Origin: Muriicola sp. Z0-33 | GTDB lineage: Bacteria > Bacteroidota > Bacteroidia > Flavobacteriales > Flavobacteriaceae | Reading direction: 5' to 3' | Assembly: GCF_026126425.1 (NCBI RefSeq) | Contig: NZ_JAFMPW010000020.1 | Span: 1 to 49,113, forward strand | DNA length: 49,113 nucleotides | Shown: positions 9,229 through 20,188 of the stretch, in pieces | How positions within the stretch are numbered: the stretch's first letter is position 1 | Layout: the number at the start of each line of letters is the position of its first letter | Translations under genes and position numbers: made by a program | The notes under the pieces: model-generated | What the model was told of the DNA's origin: nothing | Seen by the model: the letters and a program-made list of their open reading frames with translations, nothing else | The model's database searches: none

Positions 9229-9346
9229 CGAGATTGCTTCGCTCCGTTCTTAACGGAGCTCGCAATGACGTATTTCTATATACTATTTATGTTGATACTC
9301 GTCATTACGAGGATCCCACCATAGGTGGGAGACGTGGCAATCTCAT
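9229..9346. repeat. REPIN-like paired palindromic repeat, unit 1
   Basis: Two imperfectly palindromic arms face each other: 9229-9271 (GAGATTGCTTCG ... CGCAATGACG) and 9300-9346 (CGTCATTACGAGG ... GGCAATCTC), 28 bases apart. The inner hairpins differ in sequence (CTCCGTT/AACGGAG and TCCCACC/GGTGGGA) yet both pair. It sits in the 343-bp gap between a lipoprotein gene and the convergent DUF6588 gene; the rest of the gap shows nothing else. Confidence 0.85.
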
Positions 9347-9401
9347 AAAAAATAGACAATGACGATCTTTTTATGGGGTTTGTTTTGCTGATGCGGCTGG
9401 T

Positions 9402-10406
9402 CTACCTAAAGCCAAAGTTTAGACCAACAGAAAGGTTATTGAACTCTCCAAGTGAATAATCTGCATGCAGCCTGAAGAATCCGAGCTTGAGTTTAGCACC
9501 TACATTGGCTATTACACCACTAGCTGTTTCGTCAATTGAAAAGGGATCTGTATAGGTCTGTTGAATAGGTCCGCCAGTTACTATATAGGTTCCCAGAATA
9601 TTGGTTTCCGACTTCCCACTCAGGTAGCCTAAACCACCATAAAAATTAATTACAGGTAATCTGGTAGAAACCACGGCCTGAAAAATCCAGCTATCCATCT
9701 TTGCATCAATACGCTGGTTATCTCCATCAATAATACTGGTATTAGTAAAGTCGTACGTCCCATCTAAATGCGTATATCCAATAACTGCGGAAATGGCCAC
9801 TGGCAAAAGTTTATCGGCGGGAAGGTGTTTGGTAAATTCGTGCTGTATCCCCAACCCGTATAATCCTATAGCAACGTCGTCCGTATTTATTTTGGGAAGA
9901 AATCTTGCTTTTATTTCAGTGCCTTTAATAATCCCTACACTTGCCTGTAAATAAGCAGAAGGTATAAAGTTTATGTTTTCTGAAGCCAGGCCCGTTGGTA
10001 ATTCGAACTCTTCACGAAACAGGCCATTTTCATCTTCAACAAAGACCCTTATACCTTCCAGATCACCTAAAGCTGTTGCTACTGTTTTAGAGCTACTACC
10101 GTCTACAAACCTGAGGTTTTGGTAGTCTGCCGTATTCATTTCAAAACTCAATTTATCATCCTTATTTTTAAAGGAAGCCATATTACCAATAATAGCAATC
10201 TCGAAACCCCCTAAAGGCTTTGCATCTGCAGTATTGTACCAACTACCAGACATACTATATATAGCACCTTCAGATAAAGGGCTGAGGTAATCATTGGTGA
10301 ATCTTTCCGCGTCGTCCAGACCGGCAGCTAGTATTTCGTTGATATTAGATTGTGAGTTAACCATTAAAGTACAGGTCAACGCTACAAAGAGAAGAATAGC
10401 TTTCAT
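9402..10406 (-). CDS. DUF6588 family outer-membrane protein
   Basis: The 334-residue protein has a signal peptide (about residues 1-18, MKAILLFVALTCTLMVNSQ) and a body rich in short amphipathic strands that ends in the aromatic-terminated strand LSVGLNFGFR, as expected for an outer-membrane beta-barrel. The order of segments (early LSPLSEGAIYSMSGSWYNTA, then GGFEIAI, then a barrel with GIQHEFTKHLP) matches my recollection of DUF6588 proteins of Flavobacteriia. Function is unknown. It follows gyrB on the same strand, but a strong hairpin lies between them. Confidence 0.78.
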   Translation of the reverse strand: MKAILLFVALTCTLMVNSQSNINEILAAGLDDAERFTNDYLSPLSEGAIYSMSGSWYNTADAKPLGGFEIAIIGNMASFKNKDDKLSFEMNTADYQNLRFVDGSSSKTVATALGDLEGIRVFVEDENGLFREEFELPTGLASENINFIPSAYLQASVGIIKGTEIKARFLPKINTDDVAIGLYGLGIQHEFTKHLPADKLLPVAISAVIGYTHLDGTYDFTNTSIIDGDNQRIDAKMDSWIFQAVVSTRLPVINFYGGLGYLSGKSETNILGTYIVTGGPIQQTYTDPFSIDETASGVIANVGAKLKLGFFRLHADYSLGEFNNLSVGLNFGFR

Positions 10407-10430
10407 TTTGTAAGATTTTTCCCCAAAACT

Positions 10431-10457
10431 AATTCGTCCCGCAGTGCGGGACGAATT
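10431..10457 (-). terminator. Hairpin terminator after gyrB
   Basis: Perfect GC-rich 12-bp stem AATTCGTCCCGC with GCGGGACGAATT around a short loop, followed on the minus strand by AGTTTT. It separates gyrB from the DUF6588 gene. Confidence 0.75.
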
Positions 10458-10479
10458 TTTGTTGTGAAAGTGCTATTTC

Positions 10480-12922
<2,443 letters not shown>

Positions 12923-14380
12923 ATGGCAGATTCCAGAGGTGTATCACTAAAACTAATGTCCCAGTTTCAAAAAGTGGTAGACGTTCAGAGCAAAATCATT
13001 TACTTTCTATTAAGTGTTATTGTTTCATTCGGGCTTACATATTATCTCTATGAACCCGCTATGGATCAGGCACAAGTTTATGTGCTTTTTCTCTTATTTC
13101 TTGCCGTCGGACTTTGGATTACCGAGGCCATACCTCCCTTTGCAGTGGGCTTACTGGTGTTTGGATTTTTAATTTTTTCCATGAACAGTTATTACTCCCA
13201 GATAGATCCTGCGAATGTGAAAGACTATTACATAGAATACATAAATTCCTGGTCTAGCAGTGTTATCTGGCTTATGCTCGGTGGCTTTTTTATGGCCGAA
13301 GCTATGAGTAAAACCAAATTGGATCGTTTGGTTTTTAAACTAGCCGTTACCAGGTTTGGCAGTTCCCCTAAGTTTATTCTTTTAGGCCTGATGCTAACCA
13401 CTGCCTTATTTTCAATGATCATGTCGAATACGGCAACCTCAGCTATGATGATAGCCTCTGTCTTGCCATTTATAAATACCCTGGACAAAGACAGTCCGTT
13501 CTCAAAAGCCATTTTAGTAGGTATCGCAACGGCTGCCTCCTTTGGTGGTATGGGCACGCTTATTGGTTCACCCCCCAATGCAATTGCTGTGGAGGCACTA
13601 AATAATCATGGCATAGCAATAGGATTCCTGGAATGGATGATGGTAGGGTTTCCTTTGGCCATTATTCTGACTGTAATCTTCTGGTTGATGCTCACCACAA
13701 AATATATCCCAAGAAAAAAAAATATGGTGATAGCATTAGAAGAGGATATTGTTGATAAAACTGCGCCTTCCTATAAGTTTCAAAAAATAAAGAAGAGGAT
13801 AGTTGTAGGGGTTTTGTTTATTACGCTATTGCTCTGGCTAACAGAAAAGGCCCACGGTATACCTGCCTCAGTGGTATCACTACTACCAATTATTTTGCTT
13901 ACCATGACCGGAATTATCAACGGAGAAGATGTACGGAAGCTTCCATGGGACACCCTGATGCTGGTGGCGGGCGGTCTAGCTTTAGGGCTGGCTATAAAGG
14001 AAACCGGACTCGCCAACCATTATGTGGAAAAGATAGAACAGTTTAATCTAAATTTCTATATGTTGGTCTTGTTCTTTGGTTTTTTAACGGTGGTTATGTC
14101 TAACATCATGAGCAATACCGCAACGGCTACCATACTTATTCCAATCAGCATCATCCTTACTTTTAATAATCCTATTGTTCTGCCGCTGGTAATTGGTTTC
14201 AGTGCTTCAACAGCCTTGTTCCTGCCCATATCTACCCCGCCTAATGCAATTGCCTATAGTACCGGAAAATTAGATCAAAAGGATTTTAGGTTTGCGGGGG
14301 TGGTTTTTGGGGTCATCGGCCCTTTAATAATTACGGCTGCAATTATTCTTGTATTTACATACTTATACCAGGTAAGCTGA
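12923..14380 (+). CDS. DASS family sodium-coupled anion symporter (SLC13-like)
   Basis: A 485-residue inner-membrane protein with about 11-12 hydrophobic segments. It carries the two inverted-repeat SNT motifs of the divalent anion:sodium symporters (MSNTATSAMM near residue 170 and MSNTATATILIPI near 400) and the paired GSPPNAIA and STPPNAIAYSTG hairpin motifs. Family members import dicarboxylates, citrate or sulfate with sodium; which one cannot be told here. It stands alone, divergent from gyrB and convergent with asnB. Confidence 0.9.
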   Translation: MADSRGVSLKLMSQFQKVVDVQSKIIYFLLSVIVSFGLTYYLYEPAMDQAQVYVLFLLFLAVGLWITEAIPPFAVGLLVFGFLIFSMNSYYSQIDPANVKDYYIEYINSWSSSVIWLMLGGFFMAEAMSKTKLDRLVFKLAVTRFGSSPKFILLGLMLTTALFSMIMSNTATSAMMIASVLPFINTLDKDSPFSKAILVGIATAASFGGMGTLIGSPPNAIAVEALNNHGIAIGFLEWMMVGFPLAIILTVIFWLMLTTKYIPRKKNMVIALEEDIVDKTAPSYKFQKIKKRIVVGVLFITLLLWLTEKAHGIPASVVSLLPIILLTMTGIINGEDVRKLPWDTLMLVAGGLALGLAIKETGLANHYVEKIEQFNLNFYMLVLFFGFLTVVMSNIMSNTATATILIPISIILTFNNPIVLPLVIGFSASTALFLPISTPPNAIAYSTGKLDQKDFRFAGVVFGVIGPLIITAAIILVFTYLYQVS

Positions 14381-14447
14381 TTTCAGGAAGGGCTGCCTTT
14401 TAATTTTGTGGGGCGTTCCTGGCCAGGTTTACCAATGCCGGACACCA

Positions 14448-14527
14448 TAAAAAAAGCACCGTTTTTACACGGTGCTCAATTCGACTAATTAAACTAAAAA
14501 AATACCCTTCTTTCTAATTAAGAAGGA
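14448..14527 (-). terminator. Tandem terminators after asnB
   Basis: On the minus strand a first hairpin CCTTCTT / AAGAAGG (about 14504-14527) is followed by GTATTTTTTT. A second, stronger one (AGCACCGT / ACGGTGCT, 14455-14476) is followed by a seven-T run. The second may also slow transcripts from the convergent transporter gene. Confidence 0.75.
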
Positions 14528-14542
14528 AAACAGAAACTCTTA

Positions 14543-16216
14543 TTACGATTTTACATAGGCATCATCGTGCACCATGGCCACTGCCCTGCCTGAGGGGTCG
14601 TTCATGTTCTTAAAGGCCTCATCCCATTCCAGGGCAATCTTGGTGCTGCAAGCCACAGAAGGTTCCTGAGGAACACTCTTGGCAGCTGCATCCGAAGGAA
14701 AATGTCCTTCAAAAATGGTGCGATAATAATACTCTTCCTTGGTGGTTGGGGTCTGTATGGGAAATCGGAAATTGGCATTAACCAATTGCTCGTCTGTAAC
14801 TTCTGCTTCGACCAATTCTTTTAAAGTATCAATCCAGCTATATCCTACCCCGTCAGAAAACTGTTCTTTTTGTCGCCATGCCACACTTTCGGGTAACATA
14901 TCCTCAAAAGCTTTACGTACCACCCATTTCTCCATGCGCTCACCATTAATCATTTTATCCTTAGGATTAATACGCATAGCAACGTCCATAAATTCTTTAT
15001 CTAAAAAGGGTACCCTGCCTTCTATTCCCCAGGCCGCTAAAGATTTATTAGCCCGGAGGCAGTCGTACATATGAAGTTTTTTCAGTTTCCGCACCGTTTC
15101 CTCATGAAACTCTTTGTCGTTCGGTGCTTTATGGAAGTACAAATAACCTCCAAAAAGTTCATCGGCCCCTTCTCCTGAGAGTACCATTTTTATCCCCATA
15201 GATTTTATCACCCTGGCCATAAGATACATAGGCGTAGAAGCCCTTATTGTAGTTATGTCATAGGTTTCCAGGTTATAAATCACGTCTTTTATGGCATCTA
15301 AGCCCTCTTGTATTGTAAATTTAATTTCATGATGTACAGTTCCAATATGATCTGCCACTTTCTGTGCGGCTGCCAAATCAGGAGAACCCTCCAGACCTAC
15401 AGAAAAGGAATGTAACTGCGGCCACCAGGCGTCTTTAGTATCGCCGGATTCAACCCGTTTCTGAGAGTATTTTTTGGCAATGGCCGAAGTGACAGAAGAA
15501 TCTAATCCGCCCGAAAGCAGTACCCCATAAGGAACGTCGGACATAAGTTGCCTGTGCACCGCGTCTTCTAATGCCTGCTTTATTTCCTGAATACTGGTCT
15601 CGTTGTCTTTAACTGCATCATACTCCATCCAATCCCGGGTATACCATCTTTTTAACTCCCCGTCCTTACTGTGCAGATAGTGGCCCGGAGGAAAAAGTTC
15701 TATCTTGGTACATGTTCCCTCAAGGGCCTTTAATTCTGAAGCCACATAGAAGGTACCGTTCTTATCCCATCCGATGTATAATGGGATAATACCCATATGA
15801 TCTCTGGCCACAAAATACTCGTCCTTTTCCGTATCATAAATGGCAAATCCAAAAATTCCATTCATCTCGTCAAGAAATGCCGGACCTTTCTCCTGGTATA
15901 ATGCAAGAATTACTTCACAATCCGATGCTGTTTTAAAAGCATAGGATCCTTCAAATTGCTTCCTCAATTCGCTGTGATTATATATTTCGCCGTTTGCGGC
16001 AAGAACCAATTTATTATCCGGGCTAAATAAAGGCTGCTTTCCTGAAGCAGGATCCACAATAGCCAATCTTTCATGAGCCAATATAGCCTTATCATCAGCG
16101 TAAATTCCGCTCCAATCCGGGCCTCTATGCCTAACTTGTTTAGACATTTCTAACAACTGAGGCCTTAGAACCTCGGCACTTTCTTTTAGATCAAAAGCAC
16201 ATACAATGCCACACAT
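14543..16216 (-). CDS. asnB: Asparagine synthase B (glutamine-hydrolysing)
   Basis: Makes asparagine from aspartate, ATP and glutamine. The 557-residue protein starts MCGIVCAF, so Cys2 becomes the N-terminal nucleophile of the class II glutamine amidotransferase domain (about residues 2-185; ANGEIYNHSELR). The synthetase domain carries the PP-loop LLSGGLDSSVTSA near residue 235 and LSGEGADELFGGYLYF. Length matches E. coli AsnB. It is a single gene with a double terminator; the 249 bp upstream (16217-16465) are AT-rich and contain no clear ORF. Confidence 0.96.
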   Translation of the reverse strand: MCGIVCAFDLKESAEVLRPQLLEMSKQVRHRGPDWSGIYADDKAILAHERLAIVDPASGKQPLFSPDNKLVLAANGEIYNHSELRKQFEGSYAFKTASDCEVILALYQEKGPAFLDEMNGIFGFAIYDTEKDEYFVARDHMGIIPLYIGWDKNGTFYVASELKALEGTCTKIELFPPGHYLHSKDGELKRWYTRDWMEYDAVKDNETSIQEIKQALEDAVHRQLMSDVPYGVLLSGGLDSSVTSAIAKKYSQKRVESGDTKDAWWPQLHSFSVGLEGSPDLAAAQKVADHIGTVHHEIKFTIQEGLDAIKDVIYNLETYDITTIRASTPMYLMARVIKSMGIKMVLSGEGADELFGGYLYFHKAPNDKEFHEETVRKLKKLHMYDCLRANKSLAAWGIEGRVPFLDKEFMDVAMRINPKDKMINGERMEKWVVRKAFEDMLPESVAWRQKEQFSDGVGYSWIDTLKELVEAEVTDEQLVNANFRFPIQTPTTKEEYYYRTIFEGHFPSDAAAKSVPQEPSVACSTKIALEWDEAFKNMNDPSGRAVAMVHDDAYVKS

Positions 16217-16465
16217 AATGGTATTTTTTTATATTAATTATAAGTCAAAGATGCGTCAACACTTTCAAATAATAAACATAAAAGCCCTATTTAGTTACAT
16301 ATAGTAATTATATAGTCTGCATTAATATTACATTATAATCAATTAAGGCTGTTCTAATACTTAAAAACAGCGTATTGTAAGTCGGGCAAATTTTAACGAC
16401 TTTTTATAAGAGATACATTTTAAAACGAACTAGTTTTAACCCTACAAAAAACAAACACCCATATT

Positions 16466-17014
16466 ATGAAAAAATTAATGACACTAGCTACTTTGGCCTT
16501 GGCCCTTGTTTTTACAACTAATTTAACTGCCCAGGATTTTGGCGGATTAGATAAGAGTCCGGCAGACATGGCCGCTTTCCCTACCAGTTACAGGGTTTCG
16601 GACAAAATGGTAAAAATCACTTACAGCCGACCACAATTAAAAGGACGTTCGTTATCCGAATTAGCCCCTGCCGGTAAAGTTTGGAGAACCGGAGCCAACG
16701 AGGCGGTAGAAATTACATTTTATAAGGATGCCAACCTTGCTGGCACGCCTGTAAAGGCGGGCACCTATTCCTTATTTACCATCCCGGGCGATGGGGAATG
16801 GACCGTAATTCTGAACAGCAAATTAAATCAATGGGGAGCGTATTCCTATGATAAATCTGCAGATGTTGCCCGCGTTAAAGCCAGTGCTTCTAACGACGGA
16901 AAGTCTCTGGAGGCTTTTAGCATTGCTTTTAAAGAAGCAGATGGCGGAGCACATATGGTAATGGGATGGGGAACAACAAGAGTTGCCGTTCCAATGACCT
17001 TTGGGAACATGTAA
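16466..17014 (+). CDS. DUF2911 domain secreted protein
   Basis: The 182-residue protein has a signal peptide (MKKLMTLATLALALVFTTNLTAQ) and a DUF2911 domain, shown by KITYSRPQLKGRSLS, WRTGANEAVEITF, PVKAGTYSLFTIPG and WTVILN. DUF2911 proteins are frequent in Bacteroidota and have no firmly assigned role; they are probably periplasmic. It is a one-gene unit with a strong terminator. Confidence 0.88.
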   Translation: MKKLMTLATLALALVFTTNLTAQDFGGLDKSPADMAAFPTSYRVSDKMVKITYSRPQLKGRSLSELAPAGKVWRTGANEAVEITFYKDANLAGTPVKAGTYSLFTIPGDGEWTVILNSKLNQWGAYSYDKSADVARVKASASNDGKSLEAFSIAFKEADGGAHMVMGWGTTRVAVPMTFGNM

Positions 17015-17030
17015 AAGACAAAACAAGTAA

Positions 17031-17063
17031 AAAAAACCGAAGCCTAAAGCTTCGGTTTTTTTG
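17031..17063 (+). terminator. Intrinsic terminator
   Basis: Perfect stem AAAAAACCGAAGC (17031-17043) with GCTTCGGTTTTTT (17049-17061) ending in a T run. It can act in both directions, between DUF2911 and the convergent amidohydrolase gene. Confidence 0.88.
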
Positions 17064-17101
17064 TTTAAAATAGTCTGGCAACCATATATGTCGCTACTAT
17101 T

Positions 17102-18721
17102 TTATTCAGCTATTCTCCCATCTATGTACACATGCTCCGCTTCTATATTGGGGATTTCTTCTTCAGGAACTACCATAATGTCATCGCTGAGAATAGTAAA
17201 ATCTGCAAGCTTACCTACCTCAATACTTCCTTTTTCATTTTCTTCGAAATTTGAATATGCAGCCCAGATCGTCATCCCTTTCAATGTCTCTTCCCTTGAT
17301 AAGGCGTCTTGCATTTGAAAGCCGCCCTCAGGATATCCTTCAATATCCTTCCTGGCTACGGCCGCATAAAATGTTAAAAACGGACTCACCTGTTCTACCG
17401 GGAAATCTGTGCCCAAAGCTACTTTCCCTGAGGCCTCCAATAATTTTTTAAAAGCATAGGCTCCTTTTACCCTTTCAGCTCCCAATCTCTCATCTGCCCA
17501 ATACATATCACTTGTGGCATGTGTTGGTTGTATAGAAGGAATGATATTTTCACTAAAAAAGTTGAAGTCGATCTCAGAAATTACCTGCGCATGTTCTACT
17601 TTCCATCTGCGGTCTGGCTTGCCTTCCAAAGCCTTTTGATAGGCCCTTAGCACAACCACATTAGCAGAATCTCCGATAGCATGCGTATTCATTTGATATT
17701 CCGAAGCAGCAATACGTTCTGCCAGTGCCTCGATATCGGAAACCGGGGTCACCATGGCTCCATAATGTCCTGGCAGGTCCGAGTAAGGGGCTTTTAAGGC
17801 AGCACCCCGGGAACCCAACGCTCCGTCTCCATATACTTTTACTGAACGGACATGCAATTTGTCTGTTTTTATTATGCCCTTATCCAGATAATAATCCAGG
17901 TTTTCAGGAGAATTGCTTACCATAGCATATACCCTTATGGAAAGTTCTCCCACATTTTGAAGGCTGTCTATCAATTCAATGGTAGATCTGTCCAGTCCTG
18001 CATCATTTACAGTGGTTAATCCGTTATCAAAACAAATCTGTTCAGCAGCCTTTAAGGCACGTATCTGAGCTGCCCTGTCTGGTGGTGGAATAATCTCAGT
18101 AACAAACTGCATCGGACTATCGACCAACACGCCGGTTATTATTCCCCTTTTCCTGACAATTTCACCCCCGGTAACCTGGGTTCGCCAATCTATTCCGGCC
18201 AGATCCAGCGCCTTCTGGTTCACCAGTAATGCATGACCATCTACTCTTCTCAAAGCAACCGGAATTTCGGGAAAGAGGGTGTCTAATTCTATTTTGGTAG
18301 GAAATTCTTTAACCTCCCAATCGTTCTGATCCCAACCTCTTCCAAGTATAAACTCTGACGGGTTTTCCTCATGAAATTGCAGCACCCTTTCCAACACTTC
18401 CTCATAGCTTGTTGTCCCAACCAGATCTACCACTGTCTGATTTAAGCCCAGACCATTAAAGTGGCAATGAGCATCGATAATTCCGGGAATAATTGTTTTG
18501 CCCTCCGCATCTACTATCTGATTAGAAGTATATTGCTCCCGAATAGCAGTGGCGTTTCCTACCGCAATAAATTTGCCTCCTTTTACTGCAAAGGCATCTG
18601 CCTTAGAGAAGTCCCCATCCACTGTATAGACGTTAGCATTTAACACTATGAGGTCTACCTCGTCCTTGGTCATTTCACATGCGAAAAAAACCAAGGAGAT
18701 ACATATAATCAACTTTCTCAT
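17102..18721 (-). CDS. Amidohydrolase family lipoprotein (YtcJ-like)
   Basis: A 539-residue metal-dependent hydrolase of the amidohydrolase superfamily (amidohydro_3, YtcJ-like). The N-terminus MRKLIICISLVFFAC is a lipoprotein signal with Cys near residue 15. The composite beta-sandwich and TIM barrel are shown by VDAEGKTIIPGIIDAHCHF (metal-binding HxH), WKVEHAQVI, and LGTDFPVEQVSPF with the catalytic Asp. The C-terminal segment IEVGKLADFTILSDDIM is typical. Relatives hydrolyse N-acylated or cyclic amides; the substrate here is unknown. Confidence 0.88.
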   Translation of the reverse strand: MRKLIICISLVFFACEMTKDEVDLIVLNANVYTVDGDFSKADAFAVKGGKFIAVGNATAIREQYTSNQIVDAEGKTIIPGIIDAHCHFNGLGLNQTVVDLVGTTSYEEVLERVLQFHEENPSEFILGRGWDQNDWEVKEFPTKIELDTLFPEIPVALRRVDGHALLVNQKALDLAGIDWRTQVTGGEIVRKRGIITGVLVDSPMQFVTEIIPPPDRAAQIRALKAAEQICFDNGLTTVNDAGLDRSTIELIDSLQNVGELSIRVYAMVSNSPENLDYYLDKGIIKTDKLHVRSVKVYGDGALGSRGAALKAPYSDLPGHYGAMVTPVSDIEALAERIAASEYQMNTHAIGDSANVVVLRAYQKALEGKPDRRWKVEHAQVISEIDFNFFSENIIPSIQPTHATSDMYWADERLGAERVKGAYAFKKLLEASGKVALGTDFPVEQVSPFLTFYAAVARKDIEGYPEGGFQMQDALSREETLKGMTIWAAYSNFEENEKGSIEVGKLADFTILSDDIMVVPEEEIPNIEAEHVYIDGRIAE

Positions 18722-18812
18722 TTGACTCTTGTTAGTATTACAAAATGTCGGGGCAAATCATCAACACCGGGTTCAATGTTGATGGCATTAGATCTCCATA
18801 AGTCCAGACTAA

Positions 18813-19241
18813 CTATTTTCTCCTTGTGCCTTCCAAAGGGAACACCCCATCAGGTGAACTACTTTCACCAGAAAAAGTATCACCGTCCATAGACAAGGAC
18901 ACATCTACAGTCTGCCCTTCGATAGATATCGAAAAGTTTAGTTCTTTCTTTTTTACCACCACGTTTTCCCCATCCAAAGTGCCATTGGGAAGTTCTAACT
19001 GCACCATATGAACTCTTTTTTTCTTGGTAACGTGAAGCACCCCTTTACTATACTCTGGTGGAACATCCTGAACAGTATAATCCCAAGTACCAGCCCATTT
19101 CGCCCTTTTCATAATTAATTCAGCGGGTGTATCCGGATTGGAACTTACATTGGCTTCCAGGGGGATTGCAGTTAATAAAACTATGGCAACAAGTGTTGCC
19201 CAAAAAGTTCTTTTTAATGATCTTGTCTCTTTAATCTTCAT
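18813..19241 (-). CDS. Hypothetical secreted protein
   Basis: I chose the ATG at 19241 because it opens a normal signal peptide (basic MKIKETRSLKRT, then a hydrophobic stretch WATLVAIVLLTAIP); the 23 residues possible upstream look non-coding. The resulting 142-residue protein has the segment AGTWDYTVQDVPPEYSKGVL and short beta strands (LNFSISIEGQTVDVSLSMDG), resembling lipocalin-like small secreted proteins. No function can be assigned. It is on the same strand as the amidohydrolase gene, 91 bases before it. Confidence 0.7.
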   Translation of the reverse strand: MKIKETRSLKRTFWATLVAIVLLTAIPLEANVSSNPDTPAELIMKRAKWAGTWDYTVQDVPPEYSKGVLHVTKKKRVHMVQLELPNGTLDGENVVVKKKELNFSISIEGQTVDVSLSMDGDTFSGESSSPDGVFPLEGTRRK

Positions 19242-19402
19242 CTTTTCAGCTTGGTTATTAATAAATAATACGAATATTTTTCTTTCAGTTCTAAAGCTTA
19301 TAGCAAGCAAATGATATTAGATCTGATGGCATTCTAGGTTGATCTATAAATGTACAGAATAATTTGAATATTCTTAGTCCTAAATTCCAGATCAGTACCA
19401 AC

Positions 19403-20164
19403 TTACTTCTTACGGCCCCTTTGCCGCTTTTCTTTAATCTTAACATAAATCAGTTTCCTTCTCCCTTTAGCGTCTTCCCGTCTTTCAATTTCAAAATTTC
19501 CGACTGAATTGATCAGGGGGGTTAATTTTTGAAACCCGTAGTTACGGGAATCAAAGTTGGGTTGCTTCTTCTGTAACAAGCTACCCACATCCCCCATGAA
19601 CGCCCATCCGTCATCATCGGCCAAATCATCTATTGTTGTTGAAATAAGTCGAATTTCCTTATTGGTAATTTTGTCTACATCGCTTTTTGAGCTTTTCTGT
19701 TCTTCCGTATCTTCCGCACTATCGCCGGAAGCCTGGTTTTTTAGAATCTCTATATAGATAAATTTATCGCAGGCAACTATAAAAGGATTTGGAGTCTTTT
19801 TCTCCCCTATACCAAAAACCTGCATTCCCGCTTCCCGTAAACGGGTGGCCAAACGCGTAAAATCACTGTCGCTCGAAACCAAACAGAATCCGTTGACATC
19901 ACCAGAATATAGAATATCCATGGCATCAATAATCATTGCTGAATCTGTGGCGTTCTTCCCTGAGGTATAACCGTATTGCTGAATTGGTGTAATGGCGTTC
20001 TCTAACAGAACATTTTTCCATTTGCCCAATCTGGGATTGGTCCAGTCTCCGTAAATCCTCTTAATGGTCGGATTGCCATATTTCGCAATCTCTTCCATCA
20101 TTTCCTTAACATAAGCTGAAGGAATATTATCTCCATCGATAAGCACAGCTAGTTTAACATCCAT
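19403..20164 (-). CDS. NYN domain ribonuclease-like protein with OST-HTH/LOTUS domain
   Basis: The first 145 residues form a LabA-like NYN (PIN-like) domain. Acidic residues are placed as in metal-dependent RNases: LIDGDNI near residue 8, DSAMIIDAMD near 75 and VSSDSDFTRLATRLRE near 98. After an acidic linker (about 148-165) a C-terminal OST-HTH/LOTUS domain follows (WAFMGDVGSLLQKKQPNF, then NYGFQKLTPLIN), which in other proteins binds RNA. It ends in a basic tail KEKRQRGRKK. The combination suggests an RNA-processing or RNA-decay role (inference). It lies 24 bases after the serine hydrolase gene on the same strand. Confidence 0.87.
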   Translation of the reverse strand: MDVKLAVLIDGDNIPSAYVKEMMEEIAKYGNPTIKRIYGDWTNPRLGKWKNVLLENAITPIQQYGYTSGKNATDSAMIIDAMDILYSGDVNGFCLVSSDSDFTRLATRLREAGMQVFGIGEKKTPNPFIVACDKFIYIEILKNQASGDSAEDTEEQKSSKSDVDKITNKEIRLISTTIDDLADDDGWAFMGDVGSLLQKKQPNFDSRNYGFQKLTPLINSVGNFEIERREDAKGRRKLIYVKIKEKRQRGRKK

Positions 20165-20188
20165 AATGTAAATTAAAATTAATACCCG

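Noticed and set aside
16217-16465. Sigma70-like TTGACG and TATAAT before asnB
   Set aside because: They are only about 11 bases apart, too close for a promoter, and Bacteroidota do not use that consensus.
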